Source: Pantoea deleyi (GTDB lineage: Bacteria; Pseudomonadota; Gammaproteobacteria; Enterobacterales; Enterobacteriaceae). From it: DNA of 64,000 nucleotides. The translations under genes were made by a program, and so were the position numbers. Each line of letters opens with the position of its first letter. Position 1 is the first letter of the stretch. The notes beneath the pieces are model-generated. The model ran no database searches, was not told the DNA's origin, and saw only the letters and a list, made by a program, of their open reading frames with translations. Positions 1 through 7,893 of this stretch are shown one piece after another. The stretch spans positions 1,054,001 through 1,118,000 of the forward strand of contig NZ_CP071405.1 in assembly GCF_022647325.1 (NCBI RefSeq), written 5' to 3'.

Positions 1-1121
1 AACAGTTTCACATCCTGATAGGTGATGTTGACGGGCAGCAGGGTAATCTCGCGGATCTGCTGCTCAACATCCTGTTCCAGTTCGGCATCGTCGCCGGTCA
101 GCAGCAGCACCTGCTTCTCCTGCAGCGCGCTGCCCTGCATCAGCCAGGCACCAAAGATAACGGTGACGAGGCTGACCTCTTCCTGAGAAAACGTCACCTG
201 ATAGTGCTGCTCAAACCGCTGCAGCGCCTGCTGCGTGGTGCGCAGCAGCCGGGGATAGAGGCGGCTGACATCCAGGGCCACGCTATTATCGATACCGATA
301 GTGAAATGGGTGCGGTCCAGCGCCTGGGTCAGATGAGGGTAGAGTTGATGAAGCAGTTCATCACGGTTGGCAAAGGTGACCCCGGCGCACTGCTCAAAGT
401 CATCGATCAGCTGCTGAGTCGCCTGCATGAGCTGCTCTTCCGCAGGATGGGCAACCGTCTCCACGCCAGGCGTATGGATCTGGCTGAACAGCAGCGTCCA
501 GAAATCCGTCTCACTGACGGGCGGCGCAGGATGGCAGCGTTTTCGCCAGTGATGAATGACATCCTCCGCGGCCTGTCGTTCCGCTTTATGCTGCAGCCAT
601 GCGCGCTGGGTTTCACTGAACAGCACCGGCTGACGCTGACACAGGCCATACTTCATATAGATCTGCAAAAACAGCCGATCGCGATCGCTGAAATCACGCT
701 TCATGCGCAGGCTGCAGTGCTGGATAAGTGCCTGCAGATTGGTCTCATCCCACAGCGCTTTCTCAATCTTCATCACTCTAAGACGCTGACGCAAAGGCGC
801 GGCAAACTGCTCGCAGACGAAATCCGGCGACAGACGCAGACTGCGTCGCAGGTTGTGCAGAAGACAAAGGCGTCGATCCAACTCTGTACCATGAAGGCGA
901 AAGCTGCCATCGACCATCTGGTGCAATTCCAGCTGGTGATATCGCTGTATCTCAAGGCCCACATCCGCGATATCCTGTCGGGCAACAGCAGGATCGACGC
1001 CATTCAGCTGGCAGACTTTCTCAAGTGTAAGCGCGGGTGATGGCAGAAATAGCAGTAATAAAAGATGGCACTGACGCTGTGAACGGGTGAAGAGTGGTGC
1101 CAAAGGGGTAGCAGAACTCAT
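1..1121 (-). CDS. csiE: CsiE, stationary-phase-inducible PRD-domain protein (3' end outside window)
   Basis: Reading the minus strand from the ATG at 1121-1119 gives an uninterrupted frame of 373 codons that runs off the left edge. The protein matches E. coli CsiE (about 426 residues) along its length by eye: the COOH-side block with GIDN, YPRL and FGAWLMQ, and the stretch KQVLLLTGDDAE, align closely. About 50 C-terminal residues are missing from the window. In E. coli CsiE is induced at starvation under RpoS and CRP; it resembles the PTS regulation domains of BglG-type antiterminators but lacks the RNA-binding domain, and its function is not known. It is divergent from the zevA-like gene. 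The long plus-strand open frame opposite it is a shadow. Confidence 0.85.
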   Translation of the reverse strand, partial: MSSATPLAPLFTRSQRQCHLLLLLFLPSPALTLEKVCQLNGVDPAVARQDIADVGLEIQRYHQLELHQMVDGSFRLHGTELDRRLCLLHNLRRSLRLSPDFVCEQFAAPLRQRLRVMKIEKALWDETNLQALIQHCSLRMKRDFSDRDRLFLQIYMKYGLCQRQPVLFSETQRAWLQHKAERQAAEDVIHHWRKRCHPAPPVSETDFWTLLFSQIHTPGVETVAHPAEEQLMQATQQLIDDFEQCAGVTFANRDELLHQLYPHLTQALDRTHFTIGIDNSVALDVSRLYPRLLRTTQQALQRFEQHYQVTFSQEEVSLVTVIFGAWLMQGSALQEKQVLLLTGDDAELEQDVEQQIREITLLPVNITYQDVKL

Positions 1122-1255
1122 CAATCAGATTTCCAGCAGGCTATTTTGAGCTAAGAATAGTCAACCCCGTTAGCCGTTGCGCGGTTTACGCGGTTTATTT
1201 GCCGGAGGTTTAAGGCGGGTCACAAAATTTTGTTACCTGTGGATCCTTTTCATCG

Positions 1256-1278
1256 GGAACGTTACTTTATAACATTAT
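1256..1278 (+). promoter_or_regulatory. Zur-like operator overlapping the zevA start
   Basis: A 23-bp imperfect palindrome. The right half TATAACATTAT matches the enteric Zur half-site at about 9 of 11 positions and the left half GGAACGTTACT at about 7 of 11, around one central base. It covers the last 20 bases before the start codon and part of the codon. TATAAC within it could also serve as a -10. The match was judged by eye against the remembered consensus. Zinc regulation is an inference that fits the downstream zevAB-like pair. Confidence 0.4.
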
Positions 1279-1903
1279 GAAACGTGCATTTTTTCTTTTG
1301 CTGATGACCGTGAGTCCGGCTCTGCTGGCCCATCCACACAGCTTCATCGACATGAAAACCGAGCTGGTGGCGAAGGATGATACCTTTACCGGCCTGAAAA
1401 TGATCTGGACCATGGATGAGATTACCTCTGCCGACCTGCTGTATGACGCGGGCGAGGCGAAGCCTGGTAGCGTGGTGTGGAAGAAGCTGGCGGCGGAGGT
1501 GATGGCCAACGTGCTGGGACAGCACTACTTTTCGGAAATCTGGCACAACCAACAGCGGGTAAAGTTTTTGAATCTGCCAACGGAATACAACCTGTCGCGC
1601 AGCGGCCACAAGGCGGTGCTGGAGTTCATTCTGCCGCTGGCGGAACCGCCGACGCTGACCGGACAGCGCTTTGAGATCCTGACCTTCGATCCCACCTATT
1701 TTGTCGATATGTTCTATGACAATGCGGGCGCGCTGACCCTGCCAGCAGCGCTGCAGACGCGCTGCCGGTTTACGCTGAATACGCCAAAGCCTGACGACTC
1801 GCTGAAGCAGTATGCGCTGTCACTGGACAAGGCGGACGCACCGGCTGAAGAACTCGATCTGGGTCGTCAGTTTGCGCAGACGGTGGTGCTGACATGTCAG
1901 TGA
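1277..1903 (+). CDS. ZevA-like periplasmic DUF1007 protein
   Basis: A 208-residue protein of the DUF1007 family. Residues 1-18 form a signal peptide (charged MKR, then a Leu/Phe-rich core, ending ALLA), so the mature protein starts HPHSF, with two histidines suited to metal binding. It overlaps the next gene, a NiCoT-type transporter, by 10 bp. This arrangement matches ZevA-ZevB of Haemophilus influenzae, described as a zinc uptake system; the periplasmic partner probably hands metal to the membrane protein. The start at 1277 gives the best signal peptide, but no good Shine-Dalgarno sequence lies within 12 bases. A transcript with a very short leader is possible, since the Zur-like box abuts the ATG. 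The metal (zinc, nickel or cobalt) cannot be settled from sequence. Confidence 0.75.
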   Translation: MKRAFFLLLMTVSPALLAHPHSFIDMKTELVAKDDTFTGLKMIWTMDEITSADLLYDAGEAKPGSVVWKKLAAEVMANVLGQHYFSEIWHNQQRVKFLNLPTEYNLSRSGHKAVLEFILPLAEPPTLTGQRFEILTFDPTYFVDMFYDNAGALTLPAALQTRCRFTLNTPKPDDSLKQYALSLDKADAPAEELDLGRQFAQTVVLTCQ

Positions 1904-2892
1904 TCTCCCCGTCGCGCCAGGTGGCCCGGCGCTGGCCACTCTGGCTGATGGCGGCACTGTTTATCAGCGCGGCGGGGCTGGTCTGGCTCAGCTGGCCGCA
2001 GATTCTGCTGCAGAGCGTGCTGTGGCAGAAAGATCTGCACCGGCAGATGACCTGGCTGCTCCAGCAGGTGGCGGAGCAGCCCCATCAGGCCGGTCTTTCA
2101 CTGGTGATCTTCAGCCTGCTCTATGGCGTACTGCACGCGCTGGGGCCGGGCCACGGTAAAGTGGTGATCACCACCTTTCTGGCAACCCATCCGAGTCGCG
2201 TAAAAACCAGTATCAGACTCACGCTGCTCGCCTCCCTGCTGCAGGGCTCGGTGGCGATCGCCCTGGTGACGGTGATGCTGGTGCTGCTGAAAACCTCGTC
2301 GCGCCAGCTGCATCTCAGCAGTTTCTGGCTGGAGAAGGGCAGTTACCTGCTGGTGACAGGCCTGGGGATCGTGATGGGGTATCGGGCGCTGCGGGCGCTG
2401 TGGCGGGCGCTGCGTCCGCCAGCGGCCTCGCCGTTTCGCGCGTTCCAGCCGCTGGCGCCACATTCTCCTCACCACGAGCACGGTGATCAGTGCGGGTGCG
2501 GGCATGCACACCTGCCGACTCCGCAGCAGATGAGCGGCAATGTCAGCGTGAAAACTCAGCTGCTGGTGGTGGTGTCGATGGGGCTGCGCCCCTGTTCCGG
2601 CGCGATTATGATGCTGCTGTTTGCCAAAGTGATCGGGGTCTATCTCTGGGGCGTTCTCTCTGCGGCGGTGATGGCGCTGGGCACGGCGCTGACGATTTCG
2701 GCCATTGGTCTGCTGGTTCAGCAGGCGCGTACGGTGGCACAGCGGCTGGCGCAGCCGCGCGAAGCGGCCGGAACGTCCCGACTGATTATGCCGCTGCTGA
2801 CGCTGACCGGCAGCCTGATTTTAATCGTAGCCGGAGTGGCATTATGGCAGGCCGCCCGGCTGACGCCAGCCGGTGGCATTCGTCCTTTCTGA
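1894..2892 (+). CDS. ZevB-like / NiCoT-family metal transporter
   Basis: A 332-residue inner-membrane protein of the nickel/cobalt transporter superfamily. Hydrophobic segments lie near residues 15-34, 66-82, 107-133, 150-165, 220-270 and 293-318. The family signature HALGPGHGK is at 81-89, and a second conserved block GLRPCSG is near 228. A cytoplasmic-type loop at 190-206 is rich in histidine and cysteine (HSPHHEHGDQCGCGHAH), as in RcnA and ZevB. Translation is coupled to the DUF1007 gene by a 10-bp overlap. RcnA itself is an exporter, but pairing with DUF1007 and the Zur-like box favours zinc uptake. A role in Ni/Co handling remains possible. Confidence 0.75.
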   Translation: MSVISPSRQVARRWPLWLMAALFISAAGLVWLSWPQILLQSVLWQKDLHRQMTWLLQQVAEQPHQAGLSLVIFSLLYGVLHALGPGHGKVVITTFLATHPSRVKTSIRLTLLASLLQGSVAIALVTVMLVLLKTSSRQLHLSSFWLEKGSYLLVTGLGIVMGYRALRALWRALRPPAASPFRAFQPLAPHSPHHEHGDQCGCGHAHLPTPQQMSGNVSVKTQLLVVVSMGLRPCSGAIMMLLFAKVIGVYLWGVLSAAVMALGTALTISAIGLLVQQARTVAQRLAQPREAAGTSRLIMPLLTLTGSLILIVAGVALWQAARLTPAGGIRPF

Positions 2893-2901
2893 CTGAAACG
2901 C

Positions 2902-2922
2902 AGCGGGAATTAAATTCCCGCT
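2902..2922. terminator. Perfect inverted repeat after the zevAB-like pair
   Basis: AGCGGGAATT and AATTCCCGCT flank a single A. The 10-bp arms are perfect, but no uninterrupted T-run follows on the plus strand (CTCCGGTTTTCC comes next), so termination would be weak. It may instead be a protein-binding palindrome. Confidence 0.45.
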
Positions 2923-3095
2923 CTCCGGTTTTCCCCCGTTAATTATCTTTAAATTCACCTCGTTAATTTTTCTCTATCCGCTTTAGTGGAGAAAAAACTA
3001 TTCCCTGTCTACGCTGTTAATACCAAAACGGCATTCCGCCGTCAGGATGATAAAAGTTCAGATCTGCTTTCTGTTTATTGTGAGGAGTATATTTC

Positions 3096-4109
3096 ATGGC
3101 TGATACCCGTTTTAATAATGGTTACACGGAAACACTGGCGACCGGGCCCGCTGGATTACCGCTGAAGCGTATTTCCTGGAGCGCCGTCTTTGCCGGTGTT
3201 ATTTGCGCGTTAATCGTTCATATCATTCTGACGCTGCTGGGTACGGCCATCGGTGCCACCACCATTGATCCGATGAAAGAACAGAATCCTCTCGATGGCA
3301 TTGGCACCGGCGCGCTGGTCTGGACGGCTATTGAGATGCTGGTCGCGATGGCGGCGGGTAGTTATGTCGCAGGCCGTCTGGCTCAGCGTGAAGGCGCCAT
3401 GCACGGATTACTGATGTTCGGCGTTAGCACAATTTTCACTATTTACCTGGCTATTGCGCTGGCGACCAGTGTATTAGGCGGCGCGATGAATATTGTGGGC
3501 TCCGGTTTCCAGGCACTGGGCAGCGGTATTTCCGCCGCCGCGCCATCCGTTACGCAGATGGCGAAAGAGAAGCTGCAGGAAAATAACATTAATCTCGACA
3601 GCCTGCAGAATGAACTGGAAACCACTCTGCGTCAGACCGGTAAGCCGGAATTACAGCCAGAGAACCTGAAGCAGGACGCGAATAACGAAGCGCAGAACGC
3701 TGAGAACCAGGCAAGTAATACCGCCAATCATCCTGAGACAGCAGATACTGATCTGACTAACTGGTTAAAAGGCGTGATGGATCGTCATTCTGATACGCTG
3801 CAGGCTGCCGACCGCGATGCGCTGAAGAATATTATCAAAGCCCGCACCGGTAAAAGCGATGAAGAAGTGGATCAGATCGTGGCCAAAGCCGAGCAGAACT
3901 ATCAGCAGGCGATGCAGAAATATCAGGAACTGAAACAGCAGGCAGAACAGAAAGCGCGTGAAGCCGGTGAGAAAGCCGCTGCCGCCACCGCCAAAGCGAG
4001 CTGGTATGCCCTGATTCTGCTGGTTATCGAAGCCGTACTGGCTGGCGTGATGGGGATGGTGGGTCGTCGTACTCAGCCTCGTCAGGTGCTGTCACACGAA
4101 CGTCGTTAA
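3096..4109 (+). CDS. Membrane protein with a large coiled-coil loop, function unknown
   Basis: A 337-residue protein preceded by a clear GAGGAG ribosome-binding site. Three hydrophobic segments (about 29-55, 70-93 and 102-126), glycine/alanine-rich and with an SYVAGRLA motif, are followed by a long hydrophilic region at about 130-300 and one last membrane segment at about 302-321. The loop is rich in Gln, Asn, Glu and Ala. Its second half (240-300) has heptad-like runs of AEQ, KYQ and AEQKAREA that predict an extended coiled coil. I recognise no enzymatic motif; similar proteins in related genera are annotated only as membrane proteins. It stands alone between two hairpins, so it is probably its own transcription unit. 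An envelope-spanning or structural role is a guess. Confidence 0.75.
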   Translation: MADTRFNNGYTETLATGPAGLPLKRISWSAVFAGVICALIVHIILTLLGTAIGATTIDPMKEQNPLDGIGTGALVWTAIEMLVAMAAGSYVAGRLAQREGAMHGLLMFGVSTIFTIYLAIALATSVLGGAMNIVGSGFQALGSGISAAAPSVTQMAKEKLQENNINLDSLQNELETTLRQTGKPELQPENLKQDANNEAQNAENQASNTANHPETADTDLTNWLKGVMDRHSDTLQAADRDALKNIIKARTGKSDEEVDQIVAKAEQNYQQAMQKYQELKQQAEQKAREAGEKAAAATAKASWYALILLVIEAVLAGVMGMVGRRTQPRQVLSHERR

Positions 4110-4127
4110 TCGGCCTTAACAGGCAAT

Positions 4128-4157
4128 AAAAAAGGCGGCCAGGAGGCCGCCTTTTTT
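4128..4157. terminator. Bidirectional terminator between the membrane-protein gene and suhB
   Basis: AAAAAAGGCGGCC, loop AGGA, then GGCCGCCTTTTTT. The A-run before the stem and the T-run after it make it work for both converging genes. Confidence 0.9.
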
Positions 4158-4168
4158 GCGTCTGCAAC

Positions 4169-4972
4169 TTAGCGTTTTAACGCTTCGCTCAGCTCATCGC
4201 GCATGCCTGACAGCATCGCTTTCACCACGCGCGGGTTACCTGCCACCAGGTTTCCTGACAGCAGATAGCCGTGGTTACCGGTGAAGTCGGTGACCAGACC
4301 GCCCGCTTCACGCACCAGCAGTTCGCCCGCAGCGAAATCCCACGGCTTCAGGCCAATCTCGAAGTAGCCATCCACGCGACCGGCCGCGACATAAGCCAGA
4401 TCCAGCGCAGCAGAACCGGTGCGGCGGAAATCGGCGCACTGCGTAAAGAGCTTAGTCAGGATGTTCATGTAAGCAGGCGCATGCTGCTTCATTTTGAACG
4501 GGAAACCGGTCGCCAGAACGGTGCCATCCAGATCGCGGGCAATGCTGCCGCGCAGACGGTAGCCGTTCAGCTGCGCGCCCTGACCGCGTGAAGAGGTGAA
4601 AAGCTCATTGCGCATCGGGTCGTACACCACCGCGACTTCAGTGCGGCCTTTGATGCGCACTGCGATAGAGACGGCAAAGTGGGGTAAACGTTTGATAAAG
4701 TTGGAGGTGCCATCCAGCGGATCGATAACCCATTGAACGTCCTGATCTTCACCCGCCAGTTCACCGCTTTCTTCGGTGATGATGGTGTGTTTTGGATAGG
4801 ATTTACGAATAATTTCGATAATCAGGCGTTCTGCTTCGCGGTCAACATTGGTTACGAAGTCGTTGCTGCCTTTCTGGCTGGCTTCGACGGCGTCCGGGGT
4901 TTCATAATATTTGGCAATTAAATTTCCGGCCTTGCGCGCTGCGCGCACGGCAATGTTGAGCATTGGATGCAT
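4169..4972 (-). CDS. suhB: Inositol-1-monophosphatase / Nus factor SuhB
   Basis: 267 residues, the same length as E. coli SuhB and nearly collinear with it. The Mg-binding motif of the IMPase family is visible as WVIDPLDGTSNF near residue 80, with the second metal-binding block WDFAAGELLVREAGG near 220. SuhB hydrolyses myo-inositol-1-phosphate in vitro. Its main cellular role in E. coli is in the rRNA antitermination complex with NusA, NusB, NusE and NusG. It is transcribed away from trmJ and ends in the terminator at 4128-4157. Confidence 0.97.
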   Translation of the reverse strand: MHPMLNIAVRAARKAGNLIAKYYETPDAVEASQKGSNDFVTNVDREAERLIIEIIRKSYPKHTIITEESGELAGEDQDVQWVIDPLDGTSNFIKRLPHFAVSIAVRIKGRTEVAVVYDPMRNELFTSSRGQGAQLNGYRLRGSIARDLDGTVLATGFPFKMKQHAPAYMNILTKLFTQCADFRRTGSAALDLAYVAAGRVDGYFEIGLKPWDFAAGELLVREAGGLVTDFTGNHGYLLSGNLVAGNPRVVKAMLSGMRDELSEALKR

Positions 4973-5016
4973 CGGTATCTCTCGCTGGATGTTAAAGAAC
5001 GGGGAAAACGGCGCGG

Positions 5017-5025
5017 AGTATAGCA
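5017..5025 (-). promoter_or_regulatory. Extended -10 promoter element of suhB
   Basis: On the minus strand TGCTATACT reads as an extended -10 (TGn plus TATACT), about 45 bases before the suhB start. No good -35 is seen at the usual distance, as expected of extended -10 promoters. Confidence 0.45.
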
Positions 5026-5104
5026 GTGTGTTCGGTAAATGTCCTGCTTTATGTTAGGATTCTCTCCACTGATTTTACTGACCCGTTTCTGAGTATCCCT
5101 AATC

Positions 5105-5842
5105 ATGTTGCAAAATATCCGTATCGTGCTGGTCGAAACTTCCCATACCGGTAACATGGGTTCCGTGGCCCGCGCCATGAAAACCATGGGGTTAACCAAC
5201 CTCTATCTGGTGAATCCGCTGGTCAAGCCTGACTCCCAGGCGATCTCCCTGGCGGCCGGTGCCAGCGATGTGATCGGCGACGCTAAAATCGTCGACTCGC
5301 TGGATGAGGCAATTGCCGGATGCAGTCTGGTGGTGGGCACCAGCGCCCGTTCCCGTTCGCTGCCCTGGCCGATGCTGGATGGACGCGAATGTGGCGTGAA
5401 AAGTGTGGAAGAGGCCCAGCAGGCACCGGTTGCGCTGGTATTTGGTCGCGAACGTGTTGGCCTGACCAACGAAGAGCTGCAGAAGTGCCACTATCATGTC
5501 GCCATTCAGGCGAACCCGGAATACAGCTCGCTGAATCTGGCGATGGCCGTGCAGATCATCGCCTATGAAGTGCGTATGGCCTGGCTGCAGTCGCAGGAGC
5601 AGGCGACCCCGCAACCGACGTATGAAGCGTCTCCCTATCCGCTGGTCGATGACCTCGAACGCTTCTATCAGCATATGGAACAGATGATGCTGAACAGCGG
5701 CTTTATCCGTGAAGCGACGCCGGGCCAGGTGATGAGCAAACTGCGTCGTCTCTACACCCGTGCGCGTCCGGAACGCGACGAACTGAATATCCTGCGCGGG
5801 ATGCTGTCGTCGTTTGAAAAGCCGAAAATCGAGAAAAAATAA
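5105..5842 (+). CDS. trmJ: tRNA (cytidine/uridine-32-2'-O)-methyltransferase TrmJ
   Basis: 245 residues (E. coli 246). A SPOUT-fold methyltransferase that 2'-O-methylates position 32 in several tRNAs using SAM. The N-terminal block [20 protein letters not shown] is typical, as are [17 protein letters not shown] near 110 and [16 protein letters not shown] near 140, which form the SAM-binding knot. The C-terminal extension (about 175-245) contains the [18 protein letters not shown] block. It is divergent from suhB, and its stop at 5842 lies only 7 bases before the first IscR-type box. Confidence 0.96.
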   Translation: MLQNIRIVLVETSHTGNMGSVARAMKTMGLTNLYLVNPLVKPDSQAISLAAGASDVIGDAKIVDSLDEAIAGCSLVVGTSARSRSLPWPMLDGRECGVKSVEEAQQAPVALVFGRERVGLTNEELQKCHYHVAIQANPEYSSLNLAMAVQIIAYEVRMAWLQSQEQATPQPTYEASPYPLVDDLERFYQHMEQMMLNSGFIREATPGQVMSKLRRLYTRARPERDELNILRGMLSSFEKPKIEKK

Positions 5843-5849
5843 GCAGATA

Positions 5850-5924
5850 ATAGTTGAGTAAATTACCTGGTTAAATACCTGACTGATTTACCAGGTTAAA
5901 TAGTTGACCAATTTACTCAGGAAT
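5850..5924 (+). promoter_or_regulatory. iscR promoter region with three phased IscR type-1-like boxes
   Basis: Three related 25-bp units start at 5850, 5875 and 5900, immediately head to tail. Each begins ATA(G/C)(T/C)TGA and has a WWTTAC centre. Unit 2 matches the first 16 positions of the known type-1 IscR consensus; unit 3 matches at about 22 of 25 positions and unit 1 at about 19 of 25. In E. coli, [2Fe-2S]-IscR represses its own promoter through such sites. The exact promoter hexamers are not certain; TTGACC at 5903 is a possible -35. Confidence 0.75.
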
Positions 5925-5987
5925 GTCAGACTTCAGCGCATCTGTTGCTAATCCTCCGATAACCGGACGCTATTGAGGTCGTATGCT

Positions 5988-6485
5988 ATGAGACTGACAT
6001 CCAAAGGACGTTATGCCGTTACTGCCATGCTGGACGTTGCCCTTCACTCTCATGAAGGCCCCGTTCCGCTGGCTGATATTTCTGAACGTCAGGGCATTTC
6101 GCTCTCCTATCTGGAGCAGTTATTCTCGCGGCTGCGTAAAAACGATCTCGTCTCCAGCGTCCGTGGTCCGGGCGGCGGTTATCTGCTGGGCAAAGCCTCA
6201 AACACCATCTCTGTCGGGGAAGTGATCACCGCGGTGGATGAGTCCGTCGATGCCACGAAATGTCAGGGCAAAGAGGGCTGCCAGGGGGGCGAGCGTTGCC
6301 TGACCCACGTCCTGTGGCGTGACCTGAGCGTGCGCATTAGCGATTTCCTGAACAACATTACGCTGGCGGAGCTGGTGAACAATCAGGAGATCCTGGATGT
6401 GGCCGACCGTCAGAATGCGATCGACAATCGTCGCTTCCAGAGCCCGCGCGCTCAGGAAATTAACGTCAACCAGCGCGCCTCCTGA
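5988..6485 (+). CDS. iscR: Rrf2-family Fe-S regulator IscR
   Basis: 165 residues (E. coli 162), starting at [11 protein letters not shown]; a TTG 15 bases upstream is open but not needed. Winged-helix residues 1-80 are nearly identical to E. coli, including [13 protein letters not shown] and the wing [11 protein letters not shown]. The cluster ligands Cys92, Cys98, Cys104 and His107 are all present ([16 protein letters not shown]). Only the last 25 or so residues diverge. IscR senses [2Fe-2S] status and represses the isc promoter, and as apo-protein activates suf in E. coli. Intact ligands and intact boxes mean the sensor is functional even though the assembly genes it normally controls are missing downstream. 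Confidence 0.95.
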   Translation: MRLTSKGRYAVTAMLDVALHSHEGPVPLADISERQGISLSYLEQLFSRLRKNDLVSSVRGPGGGYLLGKASNTISVGEVITAVDESVDATKCQGKEGCQGGERCLTHVLWRDLSVRISDFLNNITLAELVNNQEILDVADRQNAIDNRRFQSPRAQEINVNQRAS

Positions 6486-6573
6486 TCCCCGCTGTTCCGG
6501 CCCTAACTGCTAACGCGGTCAGGGCCGAATCTGCTATAAAGACGTATGATTTTTAATACGGAGCTGTAGCGCA

Positions 6574-7734
6574 ATGAAATTACCGATTTACCTGGATTAT
6601 GCCGCCACCACGCCGGCCGATCCGCGTGTGGCCAGCAAAATGATGCAGTTTCTGACGCTGGATGGCACGTTCGGTAATCCGGCCTCGCGATCGCACCGTT
6701 TTGGCTGGCAGTCTGAAGAGGCGGTGGATGTCGCCCGCAATCAGATCGCCGAACTGGTCAATGCCGATCCGCGCGAAATCGTCTTCACGTCCGGCGCCAC
6801 CGAATCGGACAACCTCGCGATCAAAGGGGCAGCCCATGCCCATCAGGCGCGCGGCAGACACATCATCACCAGCCAGACAGAACATAAAGCGGTGCTCGAC
6901 AGCTGCCAGCAGCTTGAGCGCGAAGGCTTTACGGTCACCTACCTGACCCCGGCTGCAGATGGCATTATTTCCCCCGACCAGCTGCGTGCGGCGCTGCGTG
7001 ATGACACCATTCTGGTCACCCTGATGCAGGTGAATAATGAAACCGGCGTGATTCAGGATATTGCCGCCTTTGGCGAACTCTGCCGCGAACGGGGGATTCT
7101 GTTTCATGTGGACGCGACCCAGAGCGTCGGCAAACTGCCGATCGATCTCAGCGTGCTGCCGGTGGACCTGATGTCCTTCTCTGCCCACAAACTTTACGGT
7201 CCGAAAGGGATCGGCGCGCTCTATGTGCGGCGCAAACCGCGCGTGCAGATCGCTGCGCAGATCCACGGCGGCGGCCACGAGCGCGGTATGCGCTCCGGTA
7301 CGCTGCCGGTGCATCAGATTGCCGGAATGGGCGAAGCCTATCGTATCGCCGCCGAAGAGCGCGAAACCGAGATGGCGCGACTGCAGGGGCTGCGCCTGCG
7401 CCTGTGGGAAGGGATCAGCATGCTGCCCGGCGTCTCTCTCAATGGCAGTCTTCAGCAGGGCGCGCCGAACATTCTCAACCTCAGTTTTGCTGACGTTGAG
7501 GGGGAGTCCCTGATTATGGCGCTGAAAGATCTGGCACTCTCTTCCGGCTCCGCCTGTACTTCCGCCAGCCTGGAGCCTTCTTATGTCCTGCGGGCGATGG
7601 GGCTGGATGAGGAGCTGGCGCACAGTTCGCTGCGCTTCTCGCTGGGGCGCTTCACCACAGAAGAAGAGATCGACTACGCCATTGCCCTGGTGCAGAAATC
7701 GGTGACCCGCCTGCGCGCCGTCATGAAATCCTGA
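6574..7734 (+). CDS. iscS: Cysteine desulfurase IscS lacking the C-terminal IscU-contact tail
   Basis: 386 residues against 404 in E. coli. The PLP lysine Lys206 ([10 protein letters not shown]) and the catalytic loop [15 protein letters not shown] with Cys328 are in register with E. coli, and the match continues to the block [11 protein letters not shown]. The protein then ends RLRAVMKS, missing the last 18 or so residues (in E. coli the stretch LWEMYKQGVDLNSIEWAHH). That tail contacts the scaffold IscU in E. coli. No frameshift restores it: the bases after the stop encode nothing similar. IscS supplies sulfur for Fe-S clusters, tRNA thiolation (TusA, ThiI) and thiamine. The iscU, iscA, hscBA, fdx and iscX genes that normally follow are absent, so here it may serve mainly the non-cluster routes. 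Confidence 0.93.
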   Translation: MKLPIYLDYAATTPADPRVASKMMQFLTLDGTFGNPASRSHRFGWQSEEAVDVARNQIAELVNADPREIVFTSGATESDNLAIKGAAHAHQARGRHIITSQTEHKAVLDSCQQLEREGFTVTYLTPAADGIISPDQLRAALRDDTILVTLMQVNNETGVIQDIAAFGELCRERGILFHVDATQSVGKLPIDLSVLPVDLMSFSAHKLYGPKGIGALYVRRKPRVQIAAQIHGGGHERGMRSGTLPVHQIAGMGEAYRIAAEERETEMARLQGLRLRLWEGISMLPGVSLNGSLQQGAPNILNLSFADVEGESLIMALKDLALSSGSACTSASLEPSYVLRAMGLDEELAHSSLRFSLGRFTTEEEIDYAIALVQKSVTRLRAVMKS

Positions 7735-7893
7735 CACCCGGTCATAATCCGGAAACAGCGCCCTGTGATGCCGTTCGCTGGCAACCGCTGACGGAATCTG
7801 TTATCAGGTCTCTGTGAGTTACATTTAACATCTTATTAAAGCCGTTATAACAATCAGGCTGGATGAAACAGATAACGATTATGGAGCTTTTCG

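Noticed and set aside
204..1040. 278-codon open frame on the plus strand
   Set aside because: It lies wholly opposite csiE, has no ribosome-binding site and its protein looks like reversed csiE codons.
6580..7737. 385-codon antisense frame over iscS
   Set aside because: A shadow of high-GC iscS codon use; no start signal and low-complexity His/Arg/Gln content.
7735..7893. Possible remnant of iscU or other isc genes after iscS
   Set aside because: I read all frames of the gap and found no stretch resembling IscU, IscA, Fdx or IscX.
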